From the NCBI GenBank assembly GCA_963836085.1, contig CAWIHT010000011.1, forward strand, positions 248,001-312,000: 64,000 nt of DNA, given 5' to 3'. Below are positions 1-7,500 of this stretch, piece after piece (within the stretch, counting starts at the first letter, position 1; each line of letters begins with the position of its first letter). Made by a program: the position numbers and the translations under genes. The notes under the pieces are model-generated. The model had not been told where the DNA came from and searched no databases. It saw only the letters and a list, made by a program, of their open reading frames with translations. The DNA is from JAHEEL01 sp963836085. Its GTDB lineage: Bacteria; Actinomycetota; Acidimicrobiia; Spongiisociales; UBA5794.

Positions 1-630
1 CGTATCGTGCTGTCGTCGGAACTCGACGAGTTGGCGATGTGGCAGATTCGTGCGCAGATCGTCGACGAGGCTCCCCGATACAGCGTCAACGCCGACGCGG
101 TGCTCGGACGACTCGTCTACGGCGTTGGAACACGGCTGATCACCTCACACGGCCACTCGGCGCTGGGCGGGGTCTACAAACTCGTCGCGATCGCCGAAGC
201 AGGGGAGTGGATCCCCGCCATGAAGATCTCGGACACTCCCGAGAAAATGCCGATCCCGGGAGATAAGCGGGTCTGGCGCATCTACGACGAGCGTGGACTC
301 GCAACCGCCGATGTCGTCTCGACGGGAGACGAGGATCTCTCACCCGGCGGCAGCCTCGAGTTGTACCACCCGCACCGTGAGGGGATCGCCCGGCACCTCA
401 ATGGCATCCGCGATGTCGAGGAACTCGTCGTGCCCGTCTACCGGGGCGGAGTGAGGATCGACCCGGCGCCTTCCCTCAAAGAGATGAGGGAGCGGAGACG
501 CCTCGATCTCGAGCGGCTCGATACCGGTGTGCGACGCCTCGTCAATCCGCACGTCTATCACGTGTCACTGACGAAGAAGGTCAAGCAGTTGCAGGGAGCG
601 ATGATCTCCAGAGAGCGGCGACCTCGCTAG
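1..630 (+). CDS. pncB: Nicotinate phosphoribosyltransferase, C-terminal part
   Basis: The reading frame is open from the first base, so the gene begins upstream of the window and only about the last 209 residues are visible. The segment matches the C-terminal half of nicotinate phosphoribosyltransferase, which joins nicotinate to PRPP to make nicotinate mononucleotide in NAD salvage. Visible family signatures are GVGTRLITS, then LGGVYKLVAI, MKISDTPEKMPIPG and the R-x-YDE region. The stop codon overlaps that of the convergent SRPBCC gene in the tetranucleotide CTAG. A nicotinamidase (pncA) lies 3 kb away on the other strand, so two successive steps of the same salvage route are close together. 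Confidence 0.93.
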   Translation, partial: RIVLSSELDELAMWQIRAQIVDEAPRYSVNADAVLGRLVYGVGTRLITSHGHSALGGVYKLVAIAEAGEWIPAMKISDTPEKMPIPGDKRVWRIYDERGLATADVVSTGDEDLSPGGSLELYHPHREGIARHLNGIRDVEELVVPVYRGGVRIDPAPSLKEMRERRRLDLERLDTGVRRLVNPHVYHVSLTKKVKQLQGAMISRERRPR

Positions 631-1061
631 CGGCCCTCGGCGCGTTCTTTGAGGGCGGTGTTCATCGACTCGAACCCGGCTCGGGTCTTGTTCGCCACCA
701 TGCCCCACAGCACCGGGACGAGCGCACCGCTGAATTCCTCGCTCTGCGTGAATTGGACCGTGGAGCCTTCGGTGACGGCGATGTCGAAGTGGTGGTGACC
801 GTCGAACACCCCTTTGAGTCCGAGTTTGCCGAGCCACGAGAAGCGCCGCTCCGGGATGGCTTCGGTGACGGTCGGCACGAACGTCATGGCCTTCCCTCCT
901 GGGTTCTGGAGTCGAACCGAGAGGCGGGCACCTTCCGATGGATGTCCGGTGACCTCGCGGATGAAAGGATTCCATTCGGGGTATGCCGCGAAGTCCGTGA
1001 GGATCGCCCAGACCACATCCGGGCTGCTCTTGATCTCGATCGTGGTCGTGAGTTGGCGCAT
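627..1061 (-). CDS. SRPBCC-domain (polyketide cyclase/dehydrase-like) protein
   Basis: A 144-residue protein of typical SRPBCC length. The N-terminus has the usual beginning of the START/Bet v1-like fold (TTTIEIKSSPDVVWAILTDF, then YPEWNPFI), followed by a ligand-cup pattern ending in the long C-terminal helix. These proteins bind hydrophobic ligands; the substrate here cannot be read from sequence. It is divergent from a TetR regulator. Its promoter (-35 TTGCGT, 17-nt spacer, -10 TACGCT) has its -35 box inside the TetR-type palindrome, so repression by that regulator is likely. A GGAG sequence lies about 7 nt before the ATG. Confidence 0.85.
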   Translation of the reverse strand: MRQLTTTIEIKSSPDVVWAILTDFAAYPEWNPFIREVTGHPSEGARLSVRLQNPGGKAMTFVPTVTEAIPERRFSWLGKLGLKGVFDGHHHFDIAVTEGSTVQFTQSEEFSGALVPVLWGMVANKTRAGFESMNTALKERAEGR

Positions 1062-1092
1062 GGCATCTCCTAAAGCGACTTGCTGTAGCGTT

Positions 1093-1121
1093 AGCGTACA
1101 TCACCCGAGTTGGTAACGCAA
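1093..1121 (-). promoter_or_regulatory. Promoter of the SRPBCC gene
   Basis: On the minus strand TTGCGT (1121-1116) and TACGCT (1098-1093) are separated by exactly 17 nt, an ordinary housekeeping sigma promoter. The -35 box is part of the inverted repeat at 1114-1136. A leader of roughly 25 nt follows, carrying a GGAG ribosome site. Confidence 0.6.
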
Positions 1122-1136
1122 CCGAACGTTGCGTTA
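1114..1136. promoter_or_regulatory. TetR-type operator palindrome
   Basis: A perfect inverted repeat, TAACGCAAC - 5 nt - GTTGCGTTA, sits between a TetR gene and a divergent target gene. It covers the -35 box of the SRPBCC promoter and touches the -10 box of the TetR promoter, so one bound dimer could shut both. A further GCGTTA half-site lies at about 1089-1094. Confidence 0.8.
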
Positions 1137-1140
1137 GGAT
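1135..1140 (+). promoter_or_regulatory. -10 box of the TetR gene, leaderless arrangement
   Basis: TAGGAT ends 6 nt before the ATG at 1147, so the predicted transcription start is at or beside the A of the start codon. No ribosome-binding sequence is present. The box overlaps the right arm of the operator, as expected for autorepression. Confidence 0.55.
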
Positions 1141-1146
1141 GGTCGC

Positions 1147-1719
1147 ATGGAACCACAACAGCGCCCCGGCGGGCGAACGGCCCGCGTACGAGCGAACGTT
1201 TTGGAAGCAACGCTGAACGAACTCGGAGCGTCGGGGTGGGGGGCCCTCAGCATCGAGCGGATCGCTGAGCGGTCCGGCGTCCACAAGACCACGATCTATC
1301 GACGGTGGGGGACCGTAGACCGGCTTGCACTCGAGGCGCTCCTCGACAGGGGGAGCGAGGAGATTCCGGTCCCTGACACAGGAGGTCTTGTCGGTGATCT
1401 CCTTGCGCTTGGGCGGTTGATCGCAGCCGCGATCTCTGACCCGGTCGGACGGGCTCTGACAACTGCCATCGTGGTCGAACCCGATAGCCAGACGCTGAGT
1501 CGGATTGCGGATGTCTTCTGGTCGGAGCGATTCGGTGCGGCCCGCGTGATCGTCGAACGAGGTATCGAACGGGGGGAGGTTGCGCGTTCGGTGGATGTCG
1601 ATCAGGTGATCGAGTCGATCGCGAGCCAAATCTGGTTCCGCACCATGGTACGGCGGGAGACGGTCACCGATGCTTGGCTGCGCGGCGTGATTGACGCGGC
1701 GGTGCGCTCGACACCCTGA
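1147..1719 (+). CDS. TetR/AcrR family transcriptional repressor
   Basis: 190 residues, the normal size for the family. The N-terminal helix-turn-helix is clear (LSIERIAERSGVHKTTIYRR at roughly residues 37-56), and the C-terminal helical ligand and dimerisation region is unassigned. It is transcribed divergently from the SRPBCC gene and shares with it a 23-bp palindromic operator (1114-1136), so it probably represses itself and that neighbour. The ligand may be a small hydrophobic compound if the SRPBCC protein binds the same inducer, but that is inference. Confidence 0.9.
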   Translation: MEPQQRPGGRTARVRANVLEATLNELGASGWGALSIERIAERSGVHKTTIYRRWGTVDRLALEALLDRGSEEIPVPDTGGLVGDLLALGRLIAAAISDPVGRALTTAIVVEPDSQTLSRIADVFWSERFGAARVIVERGIERGEVARSVDVDQVIESIASQIWFRTMVRRETVTDAWLRGVIDAAVRSTP

Positions 1720-1739
1720 GGACTGTTCGGCCCTTCCGT

Positions 1740-2702
1740 CTAGACCACCAGGACGGTCTTTCCGCGATTGTGTTCCTGCGCCACCCGGCCGATGGCTTCG
1801 GCGGCTTCACTCAGGGGATAGGTTCGCTCGATGATGGGCGTGACGTCGCCGGATTCGATGAGATCCTTCAGATCGAGGAGGCCCTGTCGTGATGTCTTCG
1901 CGACGAACGTCACCAGGCGCTGTCCGACGAACGGCGATGTCACAACGGCTCGAAGGATTCGTGGGATCGGTCCGAACCACTCGCCACCCGAACCGCTGCA
2001 CAGCACGAGCGTCCCCTTTGGGGTGAGCAGCGTGCGATACGTTGACAGGGAATCATCGCCGGCCACCTGAAAGACCATGTCGTACTGTTCGCCGTTCTGC
2101 GACAAGTCCCCCCGGGTGTAGTCGATGATGTGGTGTGCCCCGAGTGACTCCACCAATTCGGTACTCCCGGGACTGCACACGCCGGTGACCTCGGCCCCCA
2201 TCGACACGGCGATCTGCACGGCGAAGGTGCCGACACCGCCCGCTGCGCCGACGATGAGGACCCTCTGGCCGGCGCGGACCTGCCCGAAATCCCGGAGCCC
2301 CATCAGGGCCGTGATTCCGGCGACCGGAACCGATGCAGCCTGCTCGAAGGAGGTATTCGTGGGCTTGATGGCGACCGAGTCCCGGGAGGCGGCCACGAAC
2401 TCCGCGAACGCGTTGGCGCTCTCGCCGTAGACCTCATCACCCGGCTGAAGATTGGGTACGTCGTCGCCGACGGCCTCGACCACGCCGGCGAAGTCCAGAC
2501 CGGGGATTCCGTTCTTCGGCTTGAGCATGCCCGTGATTCCCATGATGCGAGGATCGCCCCGCATCACGTGCCAGTCCCACGCACCAACCGACGCTGCACG
2601 GACGCTCACCAGGACCTCATCATCCTTGATCGTCGGCGTATCGACCTCGGCGTACTCGAGCACGTCGGGTCCGCCGTGGCCGTGCTGGATGATCGCCTTC
2701 AT
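1740..2702 (-). CDS. MDR-family NAD(P)H oxidoreductase (quinone reductase/alcohol dehydrogenase-like)
   Basis: 320 residues of the medium-chain dehydrogenase/reductase superfamily. It begins MKAIIQHGHGGPDVLEYAEV, with the GroES-like fold containing GLDFAGVVEAVG and PGDEVYGE, then the nucleotide-binding Rossmann motif (VLIVGAAGGVGTFAVQIA) at about residues 145-162. The zinc-ligand Cys/His pattern of true alcohol dehydrogenases is not evident, which favours the zinc-independent quinone-oxidoreductase branch. A GGAGG sequence precedes the ATG at good spacing. The substrate is unknown. It lies downstream of the GH3-like gene with a 99-bp gap containing a hairpin. Confidence 0.85.
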   Translation of the reverse strand: MKAIIQHGHGGPDVLEYAEVDTPTIKDDEVLVSVRAASVGAWDWHVMRGDPRIMGITGMLKPKNGIPGLDFAGVVEAVGDDVPNLQPGDEVYGESANAFAEFVAASRDSVAIKPTNTSFEQAASVPVAGITALMGLRDFGQVRAGQRVLIVGAAGGVGTFAVQIAVSMGAEVTGVCSPGSTELVESLGAHHIIDYTRGDLSQNGEQYDMVFQVAGDDSLSTYRTLLTPKGTLVLCSGSGGEWFGPIPRILRAVVTSPFVGQRLVTFVAKTSRQGLLDLKDLIESGDVTPIIERTYPLSEAAEAIGRVAQEHNRGKTVLVV

Positions 2703-2784
2703 GTGATTCCTCCGCTTCGGTGTCGGTTCGACGAACGCGCTGGATGGATCGGACGGGTGCTTCGCCTCATGTCGCAGCGTAGGT

Positions 2785-2809
2785 TCGGATACCGCCCTTG
2801 GCTATCCGA
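2785..2809. terminator. Hairpin at the 3' end of the GH3-like gene
   Basis: A perfect 7-bp inverted repeat (TCGGATA / TATCCGA, 11-nt loop) overlaps the stop codon of the minus-strand GH3-like gene. There is no run of T residues, so it is only a weak terminator candidate and could instead be an attenuating or stabilising hairpin. Confidence 0.3.
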
Positions 2810-3824
2810 TGTCGTGCGTGAGCGTCGCAACGGCGCGCGCCGCCTCGCGGAGACGGCCCGAAGAGAGGTGCTCGCGGTCGACCGCTTCCAGGACGGCATC
2901 GACGAGGTCGGGTAGCTGCGGTGTGCCTGCGACGAGGAGCCAGTCGACGCCCGCGATCAAGGCCTCGACCGCGGTCTCCCCGAGCGATCGACCTCGGAGG
3001 ATCCCCGGCGTATTGAGGTCACTGCTGAGCACGACCCCACCGAATCCCAGTGCGGTCCTGAGGTAGTGGACGGTATCGGCCGATCGTGAGGATGCGTGGT
3101 CCGGATCGAATGCTGGAACGAGCGTCGGTCCGAGCATGACCACCTTGACGCCGGCATCGATTACCGCCCTGAACGCCTCGAGGCTCGGCGCCAGATCGCC
3201 ACGCGTGGCCTCTGCCATGGACGCTGCGTCTCCGGCAGGATCAACGGGCACAACCGGATGGCCGGGGAAGTGCTTCGCCGTAGCTGCAATCCGCCCCGAT
3301 GATTGGAGGCCGTAGACGAATGCGGTCGAAACCCGGCTGACCGTCGCGGCATCTGATGAGATGGTCCTGGAACTGAGCCATGGATTCGACCCCGTCACGA
3401 CATCCACAATCGGAGACAGGACGACGTTGACCCCGAGGCTCGAGCACTCGTCGGCCAAGCCGGATGCAGCAGATTTGATGGTCCACGAGTCGGCGACTCG
3501 GGCCTCGGCCGGTGACGGCAGCGCCGTCGCGAGGCCGTGGAGCCGCTGGATGCCGCCGAGCTCTTGATCGATGGCGACCAGAGCCTTCCCGCCGGTCCGA
3601 TGCCGGATCTCGCCCGTGATCTCGGAGAACCACTCCGCGGTCTCGGCAGCCTGTCGGTCCGGCGACATCTCCCTGGCGAGGTACTCGGAGCGAGACTCGC
3701 CGAGAAGCACCGAGGTACCGCCGGCCGCGAGGTGCTCCGCAATGTAGGTTGGAAGGGACTCGCTCTCGATCGCAGGAAGAAACACCGCGTGCGCATCGCG
3801 GACTAGCTGTTCACGTTCCTGCAT
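2802..3824 (-). CDS. Glycoside hydrolase family 3-like protein, catalytic residues apparently lost
   Basis: 340 residues with the single TIM-barrel domain of GH3 beta-N-acetylhexosaminidases (NagZ type). Visible signatures are LVAIDQELGGIQRL, the SPIVDV segment and AATAKHFPGHP. NagZ enzymes recycle peptidoglycan sugars. Two canonical catalytic features look altered: the loop after KHFPGH normally reads GD..xDSH and supplies an Asp-His dyad, but here reads PVVPVDPAGD with no His. The nucleophile strand, normally TDAL or SDDL, reads SSDL, placing Ser at the nucleophile position by alignment from memory. Activity is therefore doubtful. It follows pncA by 13 nt with a perfect AGGAGG ribosome site, so the two are probably cotranscribed. 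Confidence 0.8.
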   Translation of the reverse strand: MQEREQLVRDAHAVFLPAIESESLPTYIAEHLAAGGTSVLLGESRSEYLAREMSPDRQAAETAEWFSEITGEIRHRTGGKALVAIDQELGGIQRLHGLATALPSPAEARVADSWTIKSAASGLADECSSLGVNVVLSPIVDVVTGSNPWLSSRTISSDAATVSRVSTAFVYGLQSSGRIAATAKHFPGHPVVPVDPAGDAASMAEATRGDLAPSLEAFRAVIDAGVKVVMLGPTLVPAFDPDHASSRSADTVHYLRTALGFGGVVLSSDLNTPGILRGRSLGETAVEALIAGVDWLLVAGTPQLPDLVDAVLEAVDREHLSSGRLREAARAVATLTHDIG

Positions 3825-3837
3825 GTCTGCCTCCTGT

Positions 3838-4419
3838 TCAGCGAACGCTCACTCCGGCGCCGACGAGATCGGCGATCGCCCGTGCCCCGTCACCCGGGGA
3901 GAGGTTGACCGGCCGAATCCCGTCCCCCAGAACCGTCGTAGCGAATCCCAATCGTGCCGCGTCGAGCGCGGTCTCCTTGACGCAGTAGTCCGTTGCGAGG
4001 CCGACTACGACTGCCTCGGTGACTCCGGCGTCGTTCAGCAGTGCAGCGAGGCCGGTCGGCTTCTCACGTCCGGTCTCAGGATCGCGAACCGTGAATCCCG
4101 AGTAGCCGTCCTCACCGCCGGTGCCCTTCTTTATTTCGGGGCCCTGGACGACGAGGTTCGGATGGAATTCGGAACCCCACGTTTCGCCGACGCAATGCAC
4201 CGGCCAGATGCCTCCGTCCTTCGCGAAGTGCGGAGTCGTCTCCGGATGCCAGTCACGCGTGTACGCCACGGTTGCTCCGGCGCCGATGGCCGTTCGAATC
4301 TGCTCATTGATGAACGGTATGGCAGTAGCGCCACCAGCGACTGAGAGCGACCCTGCGGGGTCGGCGAAGTCGTTTTGCACGTCGACGACGATGAGCGCGG
4401 TGCTCGCTGAGTATTCCAT
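3838..4419 (-). CDS. pncA: Nicotinamidase / isochorismatase-family hydrolase
   Basis: 193 residues. It hydrolyses nicotinamide to nicotinate and ammonia in NAD salvage. The cysteine hydrolase triad is visible: Asp in VVDVQNDFADP near the N-terminus, Lys in EIKKGT, and nucleophilic Cys in GLATDYCVKETALDA. Metal-site and substrate motifs TRDWHPETTPHFA and WPVHCVGE are intact. The start was set at the ATG at 4419, because an upstream in-frame extension is low-complexity and lacks family similarity, and because a TACGAT box ends exactly 6 nt before this ATG. A 3' neighbour (GH3-like) is 13 nt away. pncB ends at the beginning of this window. Confidence 0.92.
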   Translation of the reverse strand: MEYSASTALIVVDVQNDFADPAGSLSVAGGATAIPFINEQIRTAIGAGATVAYTRDWHPETTPHFAKDGGIWPVHCVGETWGSEFHPNLVVQGPEIKKGTGGEDGYSGFTVRDPETGREKPTGLAALLNDAGVTEAVVVGLATDYCVKETALDAARLGFATTVLGDGIRPVNLSPGDGARAIADLVGAGVSVR

Positions 4420-4425
4420 TCCGGC

Positions 4426-4431
4426 ATCGTA
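4426..4431 (-). promoter_or_regulatory. -10 box of pncA, leaderless arrangement
   Basis: On the minus strand TACGAT is followed by 6 nt and the ATG at 4419. No Shine-Dalgarno sequence is present. This also supports the internal start chosen for pncA. Confidence 0.55.
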
Positions 4432-4547
4432 TCGTGCTGGGCCGGTTGGTTGTTCCAGGTCGGTGCGGCGGGCCACATCGGCCGTGCTGGGAAGAGGTTC
4501 CGACACATCTGAGGAGTGTCCGAGGCTCGGTTCTCGAGCCGCCGGCA

Positions 4548-4553
4548 TATCCT
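4548..4553 (+). promoter_or_regulatory. -10 box of the small membrane gene, leaderless arrangement
   Basis: TATCCT, 6 nt, then ATG at 4560. No ribosome-binding site is seen. Confidence 0.5.
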
Positions 4554-4559
4554 TGTCGG

Positions 4560-4964
4560 ATGGCGACCCTTCTGTACCAAGGCCTTGTGGACGACGCTCG
4601 CGTGGCGCTTGCCGCGGCTGATCGCGATGGCACGGCGGCGCTGAACGCATTGGTTCTTGGAGGCATGGTGGCGATTGGCTCTTCGGTCACGCTGGTGGGA
4701 GCGGGAGGCTTCGCGGGTGTGTTGCTCTGGGCGCTGGTGTGGCTCGCGGTGGTCGGCGCAGTCTGCCTCTGGATCTCGCCGCACCTGAAGGTGGCACGCG
4801 ATCGCCGCCTCGCACGCGTCGTCGCGCACCGCGCCGCCCTGGAGGCCTCACGGGAGCTAGCCGTCGAGGTGCTTCTTGCCGAGACGGCGTCGGACGACGA
4901 GCGCCGAGCAGCGGCAGCATTGCTCGTCGGCGACAACTCGTCGGCTGCGGAGTCGACCAACTAG
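4560..4964 (+). CDS. Small two-helix membrane protein, function unknown
   Basis: 134 residues. After a short N-terminal region (MATLLYQGLVDDARVALAAA) there are two adjacent hydrophobic segments at roughly residues 30-53 and 56-72, then an Arg/Ala/Glu-rich helical tail of about 60 residues. I do not recognise a family. The start is the ATG at 4560: an open extension upstream exists but is Pro/Cys-rich, and a TATCCT hexamer sits 6 nt before this ATG. It is divergent from pncA and converges on sufU. Confidence 0.6.
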   Translation: MATLLYQGLVDDARVALAAADRDGTAALNALVLGGMVAIGSSVTLVGAGGFAGVLLWALVWLAVVGAVCLWISPHLKVARDRRLARVVAHRAALEASRELAVEVLLAETASDDERRAAAALLVGDNSSAAESTN

Positions 4965-4991
4965 GCACCTCACGCACGAGGGTTGGCGCCG

Positions 4992-5444
4992 CTACGCCTT
5001 GAACTGGTCGAGCGCGTCGTTGAGCGTGGTCCACGGGAGATCGGCGCACTTGATGCGCACTGGGAATTTCCGAACGCCCTGCAGTGCTTCGAGATCTCCG
5101 AGGACGGCACCGGGACGCTCGGGGTCGAGGGGATCTTCGCCCTCGGTGATCCCCATCATGAGCTTGAATGTGCAGGAAAGGGCGCGGGCATCGTCGGTTG
5201 TCTTGCCGACGATGGCGTCGGTCATCATCGAGCCGGATGCCTGGGAGATCGAACAGCCCTGGCCCTGGATTGCCGCGTCCACGATCACGCCGTCCTCGAT
5301 CCGCAGGTCGATCGAGAACTCATCGCCGCACGATGGGTTCAGTCCCTCGGCGTGGACGTGCGGTCCGGACAGTGAACCGCGACGGCGGGGGTTGCGGTAG
5401 TGGTCGAGGATGACCTGGCGGTAGAGCTCGTCGAGGGATGCCAT
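4992..5444 (-). CDS. sufU: SUF iron-sulfur scaffold / sulfurtransferase SufU
   Basis: 150 residues, the expected size for SufU. It accepts sulfur from SufS for iron-sulfur cluster assembly. The three conserved metal-binding cysteines are present in NPSCGDEF, GQGCSISQASGSMM and VRIKCADLPW, with the Asp of the CGDE motif. It is the last gene of the minus-strand order sufC-sufS-sufU; the gap from the sufS stop is 33 bp. This type uses Zn at the three-Cys site and lacks the IscU-type extension. Confidence 0.95.
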   Translation of the reverse strand: MASLDELYRQVILDHYRNPRRRGSLSGPHVHAEGLNPSCGDEFSIDLRIEDGVIVDAAIQGQGCSISQASGSMMTDAIVGKTTDDARALSCTFKLMMGITEGEDPLDPERPGAVLGDLEALQGVRKFPVRIKCADLPWTTLNDALDQFKA

Positions 5445-5477
5445 GCGGACCAGACGATACCGTCGAGCGCGCGCTGT

Positions 5478-6710
5478 CTAGGCGGACAGGCCGAACACCG
5501 CGCGAGCCTCCGTGAGGCCCTGCACGAGTCGGTCGACGTCGTCGGTGGTGTTGTAGAGATAGAACGAAGCGCGGGCGGTTGCCGGCACCTGCAGGTGACG
5601 GGTGAGGGGCTTGGCGCAATGGTGGCCGGCACGGACCTCGATCCCGAACTGGTCGAGGATGGTCGCGATGTCGTGCGCATGGATATCGGCAAGGGAGAAG
5701 CTGACGGCTCCGCCCCGGTTTGCCGGGTCAATCGGACCGTAGACCTTGAGATCTGGGATTTCTTCGAGGCGCTTCAGCGCGTATGCGACGATCGCACGCT
5801 CGTGGTCCCGCACGGTCTCCATGCCGACGGCCTTGAGGTAGTCGACGGCCGCCCCGAGGCCGATGGCCTGGGCGATCGGAGGTGTGCCGGCTTCGAACTT
5901 CTGTGGGATCGGCGCCCAACGGGATTCGTAGAGACCGACGTCGGCGATCATTTCGCCTCCGCCCTCGGTCGGTTCCATCTCCTCGAGGCGCTCGCGCTTA
6001 CCCCACATGCCTCCGATCCCGGTTGGACCCAGCATCTTGTGCCCGGAGAAGACGAGGAAGTCGGCGTCGATCTCCTGAACGTCGGTGGGAGCGTGAGGGA
6101 CGAGCTGGGCTCCGTCGACCACGACGAGTGCACCGACCGACCGAGCCGCTTCGACCAGGGCTTTGACGGGGCCGATCGTCCCTGTCACGTTCGACATTCC
6201 CGAGAAGGTGACGACCTTGACCCGTTCGTCGATGATGTCGTCGAGGCCGGTGAGATCCACCTCGTACTGCTCGTCGAGCGTCAGATAGACAAGCTCGATG
6301 CCGGTGTGGCGGGCAACGAGTTGCCACGGAACGACATTCGCGTGGTGCTCCATCACCGTCAGGACGACGCGGTCACCCTCCTTGAGATGGTTGAGTCCCC
6401 ATCCGTATGCGATGTGGTTGAGCGCGGTCGTGGCCCCCCGTGAGAAGACAATCTCGTCCGGGGATGCAGCATTGAGAAACGACGCGACCTTGGCACGGGC
6501 GCCCTCGTAGGCATCGGTCGCCTCCGCCGACAGCGTGTGCGCTCCGCGATGGACGTTGGCGTTGATCGTTCGGTAGTAGGTATCAACCGCGTCGATGACC
6601 TGCACCGGCTTCTGCGTGGTCGCAGCAGAATCGAGGTAGACGAGCGGCCACCCGTTGACCTCGCGATCCAGGATCGGGAAGTCGTCGCGAAGGTGGCGCA
6701 GATCGATCAA
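5478..6710 (-). CDS. sufS: Cysteine desulfurase SufS
   Basis: 410 residues. A PLP enzyme that takes sulfur from cysteine as a persulfide for iron-sulfur cluster assembly. The N-terminus has WPLVYLDSAATTQKP, the PLP lysine lies in VFSGHKMLGPTG, and the catalytic cysteine lies in EVRAGHHCAKPL, in the group II (SufS-type) context. Its ATG overlaps the stop of sufC by 4 bp (ATGA), so translation is coupled. sufU follows as its partner. Confidence 0.96.
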   Translation of the reverse strand: MIDLRHLRDDFPILDREVNGWPLVYLDSAATTQKPVQVIDAVDTYYRTINANVHRGAHTLSAEATDAYEGARAKVASFLNAASPDEIVFSRGATTALNHIAYGWGLNHLKEGDRVVLTVMEHHANVVPWQLVARHTGIELVYLTLDEQYEVDLTGLDDIIDERVKVVTFSGMSNVTGTIGPVKALVEAARSVGALVVVDGAQLVPHAPTDVQEIDADFLVFSGHKMLGPTGIGGMWGKRERLEEMEPTEGGGEMIADVGLYESRWAPIPQKFEAGTPPIAQAIGLGAAVDYLKAVGMETVRDHERAIVAYALKRLEEIPDLKVYGPIDPANRGGAVSFSLADIHAHDIATILDQFGIEVRAGHHCAKPLTRHLQVPATARASFYLYNTTDDVDRLVQGLTEARAVFGLSA

Positions 6711-7459
6711 CTCGTCGCGGCCTCGTTTCGGTAGCTGTCGTAGCCGGCGTCCTCGATCTGATCGGCCAGATCGGGTCCGCCCGAAGCGACGATCTTGCCG
6801 TCGAGGAACACGTGGACGACGTCCGGAGTGATGTAGTCCAGCATCCGCTGGTAGTGGGTGATGATGACAAATCCGCGCTCGTCGTTGCGGAGGCGACCGA
6901 CACCGTCGGCAACGACCTTCAGAGCGTCGATGTCGAGACCAGAGTCGGTCTCGTCGAGAACCGCGAGGTCCGGCTCGAGAACCGCCATCTGGAGAACCTC
7001 GTTGCGCTTGCGCTCGCCACCCGAGAAGCCCTCATTGAGGTAGCGATCGGCGAAGGCGGGGTCCATGTCGAGTTCGCGCATTGCGTCGACGACCTTGAGT
7101 CGCAATTCGAGGATGGTGTAGTCCACGCCGGTCCGGCTCGAAAGGGCAGTCCTCAGGAAGTTGACGACCGATACGCCGGGAATCTCCTCGGGATACTGGA
7201 AGCCGAGAAACATCCCGGCGCGGCCGCGCACGTCCGGGGTTGCCTCGGTGATGTCCTCGCCCTTGTACGTGATCGTGCCCTCAGTCACCGTGTAGACGGG
7301 GTTGCCGAGGAGGACGTTCGCAAGCGTCGATTTGCCCGATCCGTTGGGGCCCATGACGGCATGCGTCTCACCGGCCTTGACCGTGAGATTGACGCCCTTG
7401 AGGATCTCAGTGCCGGCAACGGACGCATGAAGGTTGTCGATGACGAGAAGTTCTGGCAT
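6707..7459 (-). CDS. sufC: Fe-S assembly ATPase SufC
   Basis: 250 residues. The ABC-type ATPase of the SufBCD scaffold complex. Walker A is GPNGSGKSTL, the signature is GFSGGERKRNE, and Walker B with its Glu-Thr-Asp context is LAVLDETDSGLD. The start is the ATG at 7459 (MPELLVIDNL), preceded by TATTCT and a 7-nt gap; the open frame runs 15 codons further upstream but lacks similarity. Its usual partners sufB and sufD, normally just upstream in actinobacteria, are absent here; DUF1684 and an LLM oxidoreductase occupy that place. Confidence 0.95.
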   Translation of the reverse strand: MPELLVIDNLHASVAGTEILKGVNLTVKAGETHAVMGPNGSGKSTLANVLLGNPVYTVTEGTITYKGEDITEATPDVRGRAGMFLGFQYPEEIPGVSVVNFLRTALSSRTGVDYTILELRLKVVDAMRELDMDPAFADRYLNEGFSGGERKRNEVLQMAVLEPDLAVLDETDSGLDIDALKVVADGVGRLRNDERGFVIITHYQRMLDYITPDVVHVFLDGKIVASGGPDLADQIEDAGYDSYRNEAATS

Positions 7460-7466
7460 GAGGTCG

Positions 7467-7472
7467 AGAATA
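7467..7472 (-). promoter_or_regulatory. -10 box of sufC, leaderless arrangement
   Basis: TATTCT on the minus strand, 7 nt, then ATG at 7459. It suggests that sufCSU has its own promoter, separate from the genes upstream. Confidence 0.5.
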
Positions 7473-7500
7473 GGGAGATCCGGTCCCGTATCTCCCCGGT

